DNA from: Fusibacter tunisiensis
Lineage (GTDB): Bacteria > Bacillota > Clostridia > Peptostreptococcales > Acidaminobacteraceae
Direction: 5' to 3'
Assembly: GCF_016908355.1 (NCBI RefSeq)
Contig: NZ_JAFBDT010000002.1
Location: forward strand, 1 to 64,000
DNA: 64,000 nt
The translations under genes were made by a program, and so were the position numbers. This document shows positions 35,511-43,840 of the stretch, piece after piece; position 1 is the stretch's first letter, and each line of letters opens with the position of its first letter. Below the pieces are notes generated by a model. That model was not told the origin of the DNA. It made no database searches and worked only from the letters and a program-made list of their open reading frames with translations.

Positions 35511-36590
35511 CTAAACGGACAAACCATACCACTGGCGAATCGTTTCTATGTCCTTTTCAAGGGCTGCATTTATAGGAACGCCCATTTCAAGCCGTTCCAC
35601 AAAAGCATCATGTTCTTTCTCACCCGCTGTATAAATACGATCATGCCCAGGTGCTTTCTTGGAATTACGCAACTCCCGCAAAATATCACCTGAAATTTTC
35701 TCGAATTCCTTTAATTCTGTAAAGGCTTCAACATCAATGGCAATGAAAAAATGTCCCAGCCGGTAGGGTACTTTTTCACCATTTTGAAGACCAGATAATG
35801 CTTTGAGGAAGGCACCCCCCTGTAAAGCAGCAGACAAAATTTCCACCACAGTTGCATAGCCATAGCCTTTATAACCACCAAGGTCTTCGCCAATTCCACC
35901 CAAGGGTGCAAGCGCAGCCCCACCTGTCAATAGATCTTTGAGAACTTGTTCGGTATCCGTTCTTGCCTGACCATCTTCTCCAATCACCCATCCCGAAGGC
36001 AACTCTTTTCCTTCCCGCTGGTACACTTCAATCTTACCCCGCTGGGAGATAGAAGTGGCACAGTCGAGTACAAATGGAAAAGCTTCATCCGTTGGCAGGC
36101 CTATGGTCAGCGGATTGGTCCCAAGCATATTTTCAATCCCAAATGTTGGTGCAATAGATGGCCTTGCATTGGTACCCGTAATTCCAATCATACCCGCTTT
36201 TGTAGCCATGGTCGCATAATATCCAGCAATTCCATAATGATTCGAATTTCTGACAGCCACCATTCCCATACCATAGGTCTTTGCCTTCTCAATGGCCATT
36301 TCCATAGCCATTTTAGACACCACTTGCCCCATACCATTGTTGCCGTCCAAAACCGCAGTGGAAAGTCCATTTTTTACCACATCTACCTTGGTAATAGGAT
36401 TAATAATCCCCGCACGAATCCGATCAATATAAATAGGCTTCAATCGACCTATCCCATGCGAATCAATCCCCCGCTTATCCGATTCAATTAAAACATCCGC
36501 ACATACCGCTGCATCCGATTCTGGCAAACCAACCGCCACAAACGTCTTTCTCATAAAATCTTCTAGATCATCAAATGCTACTCGTCTCAC
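35511..36590 (-). CDS. Malate/L-lactate dehydrogenase family oxidoreductase (Ldh/MDH2)
   Basis: 359 residues of the NAD(P)-dependent family PF02615 (malate, sulfolactate, ureidoglycolate and related 2-hydroxyacid dehydrogenases), unrelated to Rossmann LDH. Hallmarks: DSHGIGRLKPIY, the catalytic NSNHYGIAGYY, GTNARPSIAP, GTNPLTIGLP and DCATS. Substrate cannot be told from sequence. GTG start with AGGAGG seven bases before, and an extended -10 promoter just upstream beside repeat copy 2. A single-gene transcript. Confidence 0.87.
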   Translation of the reverse strand: MRRVAFDDLEDFMRKTFVAVGLPESDAAVCADVLIESDKRGIDSHGIGRLKPIYIDRIRAGIINPITKVDVVKNGLSTAVLDGNNGMGQVVSKMAMEMAIEKAKTYGMGMVAVRNSNHYGIAGYYATMATKAGMIGITGTNARPSIAPTFGIENMLGTNPLTIGLPTDEAFPFVLDCATSISQRGKIEVYQREGKELPSGWVIGEDGQARTDTEQVLKDLLTGGAALAPLGGIGEDLGGYKGYGYATVVEILSAALQGGAFLKALSGLQNGEKVPYRLGHFFIAIDVEAFTELKEFEKISGDILRELRNSKKAPGHDRIYTAGEKEHDAFVERLEMGVPINAALEKDIETIRQWYGLSV

Positions 36591-36613
36591 TTAAATCCCT
36601 CCTTTATAGTTAC

Positions 36614-36622
36614 ATTATACCA
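36614..36622 (-). promoter_or_regulatory. Extended -10 promoter of the Ldh/MDH2-type gene
   Basis: Minus strand TGGTATAAT is an extended -10. The -35 zone falls in the terminal repeat of element copy 2, which begins seven bases away. Confidence 0.55.
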
Positions 36623-36628
36623 CTTTTG

Positions 36629-36966
36629 TGTACCGTTATTGGTGGCTCAACCGGGGACAGGTTGGATAAAATTTAGAGTTCCCAAACTCAAACTGATTCG
36701 CATCACAGGGATTTAGAGGATTAGGTGTATCCAAAATTAGTCTATGTAACATTTGAGTGGCGCCATATGCTTCTACTTGAGTTACAAAAAAATCCCCCGG
36801 CCACTGCCGGAGGATTACTTTTAAATAGAGTGCAACAAAACCACTCAATTGTTACATAAGACATTTCCCATATTTGGGACACGCCTCTATCCCTGTGATG
36901 CGAAAGGATATACACTTCAAATATAAACGCCTACCTGTCCCCACCTGAGCCACCAATAACGGTACA
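36629..36966. repeat. Inverted-repeat element, copy 2 (nested palindrome)
   Basis: 338 bases. The ends are TGTACCGTTATTGGTGGCTC and its complement; further in, three more inverted pairs follow: GGGGACAG, CGCATCACAGGGAT and TATGTAACAnTTGAGTGG, around a central terminator. The whole is nearly one long cruciform. CCCATATTTGGG and ACAGGGAT match the other copies. No TTAA duplication is seen here. It fills the gap between the Ldh/MDH2-type gene and cblS and encodes the last residues of CblS. Confidence 0.75.
36786..36817 (-). terminator. Terminator inside repeat copy 2
   Basis: Minus strand ATCCTCCGGC-AGTG-GCCGGGGGAT followed by TTTTTT. It should end the cobalamin operon transcript. Confidence 0.82.
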
Positions 36967-37578
36967 CAAAAAACAGGTCGCTGGACCAGCAGACTTGTGA
37001 ATATCTATATCGCGTGGCCAGTGGTTTAGTTGCTCTATTGCTCGGTCTCCAAAATAGTCGGCTTCATGGCGGATTCCCTTTGAGCCTACTGGTAGAATGG
37101 CTAAAACATCCGGCCGCTGGATGAGGGTTTGAATCTGGGCAAGTTCAGGCAAATCATTAACCAGTACCTCCTTACCTACATAGGGACGACCTATGAGCCT
37201 CAGTTCAAAATTTCCTTGAGGCAAAAGTTTTTTTAGACCTGACTTGCCAATAGCCGTCACCCCAATAGCTGTCTCATGTGGTTTGAAATTGGTTTCACTG
37301 GACACCACAAAGTTAAGATTACAGGACAGCCTGCGTTCATAAGTCTCGACCAACTTGCAAATCACAGAATAGCCCCTGTCCCCCATACTGTTTGTGAAAG
37401 TCAAGGCTTCAACCGTACCACCAATGCAAATTATTTCAGCAACAGCCGTTCGAATCGCCATATCCACCGCCATCTCGTAAGAAGTCGAGACAGCATCAAA
37501 CTTAAGTGGTCCAACAGACTGAGAAAAATCCGTTGCCACACAAGTTTCCCCCTCTAAAAACATCAAATCCCTAGGCAT
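36931..37578 (-). CDS. cblS: Alpha-ribazole kinase (AIR synthase-like)
   Basis: 215 residues of the PurM/AIR-synthase-related fold. In Listeria and Geobacillus CblS phosphorylates alpha-ribazole, giving the lower-ligand precursor without CobT. Features: FSQSVGPLKFDAVSTSYEMA, GGTVEALTFTNSMGDRG and ETAIGVTAIGKSG. It follows cblT with an eight-base overlap, which supports the assignment. The C-terminus, from about TVIGGSGGDR, is encoded by the end of repeat copy 2, so the last ten residues are not native. Confidence 0.78.
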   Translation of the reverse strand: MPRDLMFLEGETCVATDFSQSVGPLKFDAVSTSYEMAVDMAIRTAVAEIICIGGTVEALTFTNSMGDRGYSVICKLVETYERRLSCNLNFVVSSETNFKPHETAIGVTAIGKSGLKKLLPQGNFELRLIGRPYVGKEVLVNDLPELAQIQTLIQRPDVLAILPVGSKGIRHEADYFGDRAIEQLNHWPRDIDIHKSAGPATCFLCTVIGGSGGDR

Positions 37579-38050
37579 GGTTCTGCTTTAATACCCACTG
37601 GCGCCCGTGAATTAACACGTAAGCCAAGCCAAGATTTAGGCCAGTTGCAACCATTAGAGGTACCACCATGGCAGTAAAAAAGCCATATCCTAAGAAAGGC
37701 ACAAAACTTAGGGGACTCAAGATGCCATTCATCACAAACGCCACAAAGAAAGCCCCCCATTTATGCCATTGATGCAATCTTCCAAATACCAAAACCACTA
37801 TTCCCATTTCAAACGCCACAAGTAAATGTAACGGTCCAAGCGGAAAACCCGCAGTCAAAGCAGTGGCCAGATGACCAAGAACACCGGTTATAGCACCATA
37901 CCAAGGGCCAAGAAAAACTGCTGCAAAAAATGCAGGCAAACTGTCAAGGGCTGGTGTTCCCGTAATAGCAGGCACCTTAATCATTGCACCCACAACACTA
38001 AGTGCAATCATGACCCCAGTTTGTGTCACCCTTTGAACATTGAAATTCAT
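37571..38050 (-). CDS. cblT: Alpha-ribazole ECF-type transporter S component
   Basis: 159 residues with five or six membrane helices, beginning with the ECF S-component pattern QTGVMIALSVVGAMIKVP and TPALDSLPAFFAAVFLGPWYGAITG. CblT brings alpha-ribazole into the cell in Firmicutes, and the pairing with cblS in a cobalamin operon makes that the best assignment. It could also carry another corrinoid precursor. Overlaps cobD by four bases. Confidence 0.78.
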   Translation of the reverse strand: MNFNVQRVTQTGVMIALSVVGAMIKVPAITGTPALDSLPAFFAAVFLGPWYGAITGVLGHLATALTAGFPLGPLHLLVAFEMGIVVLVFGRLHQWHKWGAFFVAFVMNGILSPLSFVPFLGYGFFTAMVVPLMVATGLNLGLAYVLIHGRQWVLKQNHA

Positions 38051-39048
38051 AATATTTCCCCTTTCTTATCTTTTAAAGCCTTAAGCGCACGCAGAAAAGC
38101 ACGGTTCTCAAAGTGGGTCCCAACAGCCACACGGAGAACATTTGCCTCAAGCCCTTCAAAATCATTTAAACAACGGGTTAAAATCCCATACGCCAACAAT
38201 CCATCATAGACAGCTGACGCATCTTTCACCTTAAGCAAGTAGAAGTTTGCAGCCCCTTCTATGTACTCGATACCCAGCGCATCCAAACCCTTTAAAACAA
38301 ATGCCTTCTCTTCGAGATAAGCCTGCAGCAGGGCATCAGACTCAGCCAAGCGTTTTTCTAAAAATTCAGGTGTAACCGTTACGGACCAAGGCACTTGAAA
38401 ACGTCTAAGTTTTTCAATTTGACGCTTATGACCATAAATCACACCCAAACGCACACCTGCCATTCCATAAAACTTTGTCATAGACTCCACAACAAGCACA
38501 TGGTCCATTTCACCAGCCGCCTGCCTTAAAGAAAACACCTCATCTGTAAACTGAATAAAAGACTCATCTATAATAAAAAGCACCTGCGGATGGGCTTCAA
38601 TCCAAGCCCGCATGTTTGCATATGACCCTGTCGGATTATTGGGATTCCCCACAATAACCACATCCACCGAATCTGGAATGCTCTGATTCACCACAGCGTA
38701 ATTAACATCCAAAACACACGTTCTCACCTTGTGGCCATAGGCCGTAAACGCCTCACAATAGCCCGTATAAGTCGGCGTGTAAATCAAAACCTCAACCTTG
38801 CGTCTAAATGCTGAAGCCAACATATAAAATGCTGCCGTAGCACCTGGCATCGCAATAATCGACTGTTTTTCCACCCCCTTATAAGCCGCTAAAATCGACT
38901 CAACCCTTAAAGGCCTTCTCTCAGGATAGGACATTAATTCTGATGTTAAAGGTTGGGCCTTATGTATATTGTGGGAAAGAATCGCAACACCTTGCTGCCC
39001 ATTTAATGCAGATAAATTATCCCCATGCTGGTTTAAACCCCTAGCCAT
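38047..39048 (-). CDS. cobD: L-threonine-O-3-phosphate decarboxylase
   Basis: 333 residues of the histidinol-phosphate-aminotransferase-like PLP family; makes (R)-1-aminopropan-2-ol phosphate, the arm that CbiB attaches to adenosylcobyric acid. HGDN near the start is typical of CobD, with GNPNNPTG, IDESF and the PLP lysine in SMTKFYGMAGVRLG. The open frame reaches 39111, but GGGAGGTG before the ATG at 39048 decides the start. It overlaps the end of cbiB. Confidence 0.88.
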   Translation of the reverse strand: MARGLNQHGDNLSALNGQQGVAILSHNIHKAQPLTSELMSYPERRPLRVESILAAYKGVEKQSIIAMPGATAAFYMLASAFRRKVEVLIYTPTYTGYCEAFTAYGHKVRTCVLDVNYAVVNQSIPDSVDVVIVGNPNNPTGSYANMRAWIEAHPQVLFIIDESFIQFTDEVFSLRQAAGEMDHVLVVESMTKFYGMAGVRLGVIYGHKRQIEKLRRFQVPWSVTVTPEFLEKRLAESDALLQAYLEEKAFVLKGLDALGIEYIEGAANFYLLKVKDASAVYDGLLAYGILTRCLNDFEGLEANVLRVAVGTHFENRAFLRALKALKDKKGEIL

Positions 39049-39962
39049 AAAGCACCTCCCATCAAAATACCAATGCAATAAATCAAAATTTCCATCTTTT
39101 TCAGCATCCAAATCTCACCCGAGCCACCACCTAGGCCAATAATAGGGTTTTCCTTCACAATGCCAAAATACCGCACCGGTCCACCAAACCATGTCCCGAG
39201 TCCACCTGAAATCAAACTCTCTGAGTAGCCACTGTTCACAGACGTTGATTTCTTTCGGTCCCGTCGCCAAGTCGTGAGTGCCCCTGCAAGATTGAGTCCC
39301 AAAACTGGAAACACTACACATGCAAACAAGACGAACAATCGAGCTGGGAGAAACATCACAACGTCATCCATCCGGGCCGCTACTTTTCCAAAGCGTTCAT
39401 ACCGGTCTGTTCGATAGCCAATCATGGAATCCAATGTAGAAACCATCTTAAAAGCAGCCAAAAATGCAACTGGAATACCTAAAAAACAACCCATGATCAT
39501 AAAGAAGATCGGTGCAAGTACACCATCCACAATATTTTCGCTCCCACTTTCAAGCGTTGTTCGAATGACTTCATCAGATGACATTTCCGAAGTATCCCGC
39601 GTTACAATTCGGCTAAGACCAGCCCTTGCACCAGTCAAATCCCTGTTTTCCAAAGGAACTCTAACGTCAGAAATTGCCTTGGCCATAGACCGGGTAGATA
39701 GGCCCCAAAAAAGAATACCTGCCAAAGCCACAGGCGACCGGACCCAATAATCAACCAAAAGGCCAACCCCGAAAGCAATTCCCACACAAGCCAGAGCCAT
39801 TAGCCCCCCTCTTAAAACACTATTTTTGTAAATCTTTTTTTCCATCCACTGAATGCTTTTGCCCATAAGGACAATTGGATGAAAAGAGACCGCTGGATCC
39901 CCCAACAAAAGATCTATGAAAATAGCCAAAAGACCCGCTTGCAAGTGAAAGTCCAGTGTCAT
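39033..39962 (-). CDS. cbiB: Adenosylcobinamide-phosphate synthase
   Basis: 309 residues, integral membrane protein joining aminopropanol phosphate to adenosylcobyric acid. Family hallmarks are DLLLGDP, HPIVLMGK, RDTSEMSSDEVIRTTLES, GSENIVDGVLAP, DSMIGYR, RFGKVAARMDDV and the C-terminal GGPVRYFGIVKENPIIG. Normal length. Overlaps the upstream CobU-like gene by four bases. Confidence 0.94.
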   Translation of the reverse strand: MTLDFHLQAGLLAIFIDLLLGDPAVSFHPIVLMGKSIQWMEKKIYKNSVLRGGLMALACVGIAFGVGLLVDYWVRSPVALAGILFWGLSTRSMAKAISDVRVPLENRDLTGARAGLSRIVTRDTSEMSSDEVIRTTLESGSENIVDGVLAPIFFMIMGCFLGIPVAFLAAFKMVSTLDSMIGYRTDRYERFGKVAARMDDVVMFLPARLFVLFACVVFPVLGLNLAGALTTWRRDRKKSTSVNSGYSESLISGGLGTWFGGPVRYFGIVKENPIIGLGGGSGEIWMLKKMEILIYCIGILMGGALWLGV

Positions 39963-40315
39963 TTAAGCACCTCTGAAATGCCCATACTCACTCGAACCAC
40001 ACGGTCTGAAACACTTGATATCAGTTGATAACACCGGCCCACATGGTCGCGGTAGGCTCTTTCTTCTGGGTCTATTGGCACCACACCTGCACCAATGTCA
40101 CGTCCGACAATAACCAAATCTCCTTTATTTGAAGCCAAAATTTCACCCAACTTATCCAAAGGCAAGTCTTTAGCCAAAACTTCTGCAGGGAAAATAAGAC
40201 CTCTTTCACCAACTTTCAATGACCGCACAGTTTCAAGTCTTGGATATGGCTTGTAAAGGGTTTCCATATATTCTTCCTGTCCCTGATAGAGACCGCCAAA
40301 AACAAACGTAATCAT
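39959..40315 (-). CDS. Short CobU-like protein without P-loop
   Basis: 118 residues. The C-terminal half matches CobU/CobP (VIVGRDIGAGVVPIDPEERAYRDHVGR), including the GxGxVP segment of the nucleotide site. The N-terminus starts like CobU (MITFVFGG) but the P-loop lysine is gone (GGLYQGQEEY), and the middle with the guanylylated histidine is missing. It is probably not a kinase by itself. The full-size CobU upstream has kept the P-loop but lost the GxGxVP segment, so the two may complement each other. GGAGG before the ATG at 40315, overlapping the cobS stop. Confidence 0.75.
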   Translation of the reverse strand: MITFVFGGLYQGQEEYMETLYKPYPRLETVRSLKVGERGLIFPAEVLAKDLPLDKLGEILASNKGDLVIVGRDIGAGVVPIDPEERAYRDHVGRCYQLISSVSDRVVRVSMGISEVLK

Positions 40316-41076
40316 ATAACGCCTCCAATCACCCAAACGCCCAAGGCTGTTAATTCACAAAGTTCTAAAAACCCACCCAGCAAGTCCCCTGTGATCCCGC
40401 CAAAATTTTGGATAGCCCACTTTTTATAAATCAGTAAAAAAAGAAAGAGCACTAGGCCAACCCACATAAGGTGAATCTGCATAAACCCAGCTAAAACAAG
40501 GATTGAAAGGTAAATCAATAAGGCCCCTATATCCCACGTTTCATTATACCCACCATACATTTTTCCAAGACCTTCATCTTTAGCATACGGTGCTTTTTTA
40601 AGCAAGAGTCTTAATAAAATTCTTGAATAGACTGGAATAAAAAACCATCCCCAAATTGAAACCTCTTGAATAAAAAGTTCCATAACCAGGCCAACTTTTA
40701 CCAGCATAAGAAGTGTAAACCCCATAACTGCAAATGCACCAACCCTTGAATCTTTCATTATTTCGAGACGTCTTGGGAGGTCTCTCCTTGAAAAATGGCC
40801 ATCACAGGTATCCATAAGACCATCCATGTGAAACCCGCCTGTCATGAAAAGAAAGCTAGCCGTTAGCAGGACAGCTTTTAAAAACGAAGAAACCGGTAAC
40901 ACCTCAAGTCCCATATATATAAGACCCGCAAATAGGCCAATACCAAGCCCTACAAATGGTAAGTAATCTGGCAATCGTTTCATGGCATCTGGTTCCCATT
41001 TAAGGTCACGGCCTACAGGGAAGGTTGTAAAAAGACTCAGGGCCATTCTAAATTCTAAAAAATATGACTTCCTCAT
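40312..41076 (-). CDS. cobS: Adenosylcobinamide-GDP ribazoletransferase (cobalamin synthase)
   Basis: 254 residues, six or so membrane helices. Joins adenosylcobinamide-GDP with alpha-ribazole (phosphate). The family's acidic motif is intact (GGFHMDGLMDTCDG), with KDSRVGAFAVMG and GGITGDLLGG. Overlaps cobQ and the CobU-like gene by four bases each, so the set is translated as one unit. Confidence 0.93.
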   Translation of the reverse strand: MRKSYFLEFRMALSLFTTFPVGRDLKWEPDAMKRLPDYLPFVGLGIGLFAGLIYMGLEVLPVSSFLKAVLLTASFLFMTGGFHMDGLMDTCDGHFSRRDLPRRLEIMKDSRVGAFAVMGFTLLMLVKVGLVMELFIQEVSIWGWFFIPVYSRILLRLLLKKAPYAKDEGLGKMYGGYNETWDIGALLIYLSILVLAGFMQIHLMWVGLVLFLFLLIYKKWAIQNFGGITGDLLGGFLELCELTALGVWVIGGVI

Positions 41077-42551
41077 CTGATCATCTCCATAATTGCATCC
41101 ATATCCACATGTTTCTCAAAGGCTCTAGCCAAATCCTCAAAAGCATCTTCATAGCGGTTCGCGGAAATCTCAGGTTCCTTTGATAGCAATCCCTTCATCA
41201 TTCGAATCTCATTTAACCACTCATTTCGGTAGACATCATTGTGAAAAATATGGTGGACATAGGTCCCTTTAACGTTTCCCAGGTCCACACCATCTGGTGC
41301 ATCTCCTATCCTTAATAAGGGCTGGGCTGGTTCTAGAATTTCTGTACGCCCTAGATGAATTTCAAACCCTTCAATTGGCGTGCCCGATTTAATCGTAACG
41401 GCTGAACACTTTGTCACACGTTTATCAGATACAAAAGTTGTAACCCCTTTAAAGAGCCCAAACCCTTTCATTTCACCAATGCCATCAGAATCCATACCCT
41501 GAGGGTCCACTAAGATTTCACCCATCATTTGATAGCCGCCACAAATCCCAAAAACAGGCTTTTCCTTGGCATACGCCTGTAAATCTGCGTCAAAACCAAG
41601 TTCCATAAACCGCATCAAATCTTCTTGTGTGGATTTTGTTCCAGGAATAATCAAGGCATCACACTGCCATAAATCAGACCTGTTTCTAACCTTTTGAATT
41701 GCCACATCTGGTTCCACTTCAAAAACCTCAAGGTCTGTTGCATTGGAGATAAAAGGAAGGTCCAAAACGCCAATTACAAGATCAGCTTCAGGTCGAGTTT
41801 TAAATTCAAGTGACAAACGGTCTTCATTTTCCACAGGTATATCCAGATAGGGTAAAACACCAAGAACAGGTATACCTGTATAGGTTTCAAGCCACCGCTT
41901 GCCATCTTCAAAAAGGTCAATGTCCCCTCTAAATTTATTTATGATGATCCCACCTACCCGTTTGCGATCTTCAGGTTCAAGCAATTCCAAAGTTCCCACA
42001 ATTTGAGCAAATACCCCACCGCGATCTATATCTGCCACAAGAATCACAGGCACATCAAAGGCTCTGGCAACATACATATTCACAATTTCCCTGTCATTGA
42101 GATTAATCTCAACAGGTGACCCAGCCCCCTCTATAACAACTGCCTCATAATGATGTGTAAGCCATTCTTTTGCCTTATCAATGGCTTGCGCGCCTTCACA
42201 CCGTAAAAAATCCCTAAACAAGGCTTTTGATGTGGCATCTCTTAGTGGATGGCCAAATAGAACAATTTCACTAAGCGCGTTATTTTTGGGTTTTAACAGA
42301 ATGGGATTCATGTAAACAGAAGGTTCCACGCGTGCAGCCAGTGCCTGAGCCCCTTGAGCCCTCCCAATTTCTTCGCCGTACAAGGTAACATAAGAATTGT
42401 TGGACATGTTTTGAGATTTAAAAGGTGCCACATTTATGCCTCGGTTTGAAAGCACACGGCACAAGGCCGTTGCCACATAACTTTTACCAGCATCTGAACT
42501 GGTGCCCTGCATCATAATTCCCTTAAGCTTCGCATTTTTATGTTGCGTCAT
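41073..42551 (-). CDS. cobQ: Cobyric acid synthase
   Basis: 492 residues, amidates adenosylcobyrinic acid diamide at four side chains. ATP-binding dethiobiotin-synthase-like part (MMQGTSSDAGKSYVATALCR) and a class I glutaminase domain with nucleophile Cys in FGICGGYQMMG and the later HH of YVHHIFHND. Its presence shows that the cell works on incomplete corrin rings as well as salvaged ones, although no ring-building cbi genes lie in this window. Overlaps cobU by four bases. Confidence 0.95.
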   Translation of the reverse strand: MTQHKNAKLKGIMMQGTSSDAGKSYVATALCRVLSNRGINVAPFKSQNMSNNSYVTLYGEEIGRAQGAQALAARVEPSVYMNPILLKPKNNALSEIVLFGHPLRDATSKALFRDFLRCEGAQAIDKAKEWLTHHYEAVVIEGAGSPVEINLNDREIVNMYVARAFDVPVILVADIDRGGVFAQIVGTLELLEPEDRKRVGGIIINKFRGDIDLFEDGKRWLETYTGIPVLGVLPYLDIPVENEDRLSLEFKTRPEADLVIGVLDLPFISNATDLEVFEVEPDVAIQKVRNRSDLWQCDALIIPGTKSTQEDLMRFMELGFDADLQAYAKEKPVFGICGGYQMMGEILVDPQGMDSDGIGEMKGFGLFKGVTTFVSDKRVTKCSAVTIKSGTPIEGFEIHLGRTEILEPAQPLLRIGDAPDGVDLGNVKGTYVHHIFHNDVYRNEWLNEIRMMKGLLSKEPEISANRYEDAFEDLARAFEKHVDMDAIMEMIR

Positions 42552-43093
42552 TTTAGCCGCCTTTCCAGCCCATACATTACCTCATAAACCCTATCCGCGC
42601 GTTTAGCAATGCGTTTCATAACCTCTGCTAAGACTTTAAGATACATCAGCGTTTCTGGACTATAGGATTGATATGTAGATCTAAAAACATCATTTGTGAC
42701 GATTGTTAAAGTGTGTACCGATTTTGACAACTCAAAAAGTGTCTCGACAATTTGAGAAATAAGCCCCTCTAAACTTGAATCTGTATAATTTTCAAGATTC
42801 TCTGAGAAAAGAACGTTTGCCACATAGAAGGTGAGGCATTCAAACAAAACGGTATCCGACTCATCTATGACCTGTTCAACATCTGCCATTTTAAAATAAG
42901 GGACTTCGCATGTGGCAAAGGCTTCACCCCGATCTGCCTGATGTTTTAAAATTCGTTTTTCCATTTCCACGTCTGTGACTTGGCCAGTTGCAAAGTAATA
43001 AGCCTTGCCGTTTTTGGGGGTCATTGACCGTGTTAGTTTTTCTGCCAATTGAGATTTTCCCGACCGAACACCGCCAGATATGAGAATCAACAT
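42548..43093 (-). CDS. cobU: Adenosylcobinamide kinase/guanylyltransferase, atypical C-terminus
   Basis: About 181 residues. P-loop GGVRSGKS and the histidine of RILKHQADR, in the position of the guanylylated His of CobU, are present. The segment that normally reads (S)NEVGxGIVP is replaced by TNDVFRSTYQSYSP, so the C-terminal part of the nucleotide site has diverged. A second, short CobU-like protein in the same operon has that segment but no P-loop. The start is the ATG that overlaps the btuD stop; a TTG two codons earlier is less likely. Confidence 0.85.
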   Translation of the reverse strand: MLILISGGVRSGKSQLAEKLTRSMTPKNGKAYYFATGQVTDVEMEKRILKHQADRGEAFATCEVPYFKMADVEQVIDESDTVLFECLTFYVANVLFSENLENYTDSSLEGLISQIVETLFELSKSVHTLTIVTNDVFRSTYQSYSPETLMYLKVLAEVMKRIAKRADRVYEVMYGLERRLK

Positions 43094-43839
43094 TGCCAAA
43101 CCGCCAAAGATTGCTTCATGTAAGTTGGAATGTCATAATCATAGGTATGCGCCAGGTGGTTTTCTTCAAGTAAGGTTGGGGCACTCCCTTTTATAATTTG
43201 TCGTCCAGACTTCATCAGTAGGACTTCATCCGCGAAGTTCAAGGCCAAATTCAAATCGTGCAAGACTGCAAGAACTATAATGCCCCGTTCTATGGCGACT
43301 TTTTTCACAAGTCCAAGTAATTCCAACTGATATTTTAGGTCCAAGTGATTTGTGGGCTCATCCAGCAGTAGAACTTTGGGTTCTTGAACAAGGGCTCTGG
43401 CAAGTAATACTCTTTGCTTCTGTCCACCACTCAATTCACTAAAATACTTGTCTTTCATGGCGTAGAGGTCAAAGTCGTTAAGGGTTTCTAAAACAATCTC
43501 AGAGGACCGAATGTCTTTGGACGCCCCCACTGAATGTGGATATCTTCCCATGTAAAGCATTTCTTCCACAGTAAAGTCAAAGTTATGGGCTTCAAATTGG
43601 GATAAATATGCTACCCGACGGGCCATTTGAATTCTTGGGATTTTCAGCAAATTTTCAGAATACAGACTTACAGTGCCCCGAACTGAAAGCAGGTTGCCAA
43701 TGCCTTTAAGTAGAGTTGTTTTTCCAGCACCATTGGGTCCAACAATTGCGGTAATTCGCCCTGAGTGAAATTCTCCTGAAAACCCCGAAACCACTTCTTC
43801 CTGGCCATAACTGCAGCACAAATTCGTTACTGTTAACAT
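43087..43839 (-). CDS. btuD: Corrinoid ABC transporter ATP-binding protein
   Basis: 250 residues. Walker A GPNGAGKTT, signature LSGGQKQRVLLARAL, Walker B VLLLDEPTNHLDL and the H-loop LHDLN are all intact. Drives uptake of cobalamin or cobinamide through BtuC. A FecE-type iron-siderophore ATPase would look the same; the cobalamin riboswitch and cob genes decide for corrinoid. AGGAGG precedes the ATG at 43839, one base after the btuC stop. Confidence 0.92.
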   Translation of the reverse strand: MLTVTNLCCSYGQEEVVSGFSGEFHSGRITAIVGPNGAGKTTLLKGIGNLLSVRGTVSLYSENLLKIPRIQMARRVAYLSQFEAHNFDFTVEEMLYMGRYPHSVGASKDIRSSEIVLETLNDFDLYAMKDKYFSELSGGQKQRVLLARALVQEPKVLLLDEPTNHLDLKYQLELLGLVKKVAIERGIIVLAVLHDLNLALNFADEVLLMKSGRQIIKGSAPTLLEENHLAHTYDYDIPTYMKQSLAVWQC

Positions 43840-43840
43840 G

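Noticed and set aside
36636-36848. 70-residue open frame inside repeat copy 2
   Set aside because: It lies wholly within the nested inverted repeat, has no ribosome site and no recognisable sequence; repeat copies of other lengths do not keep it.
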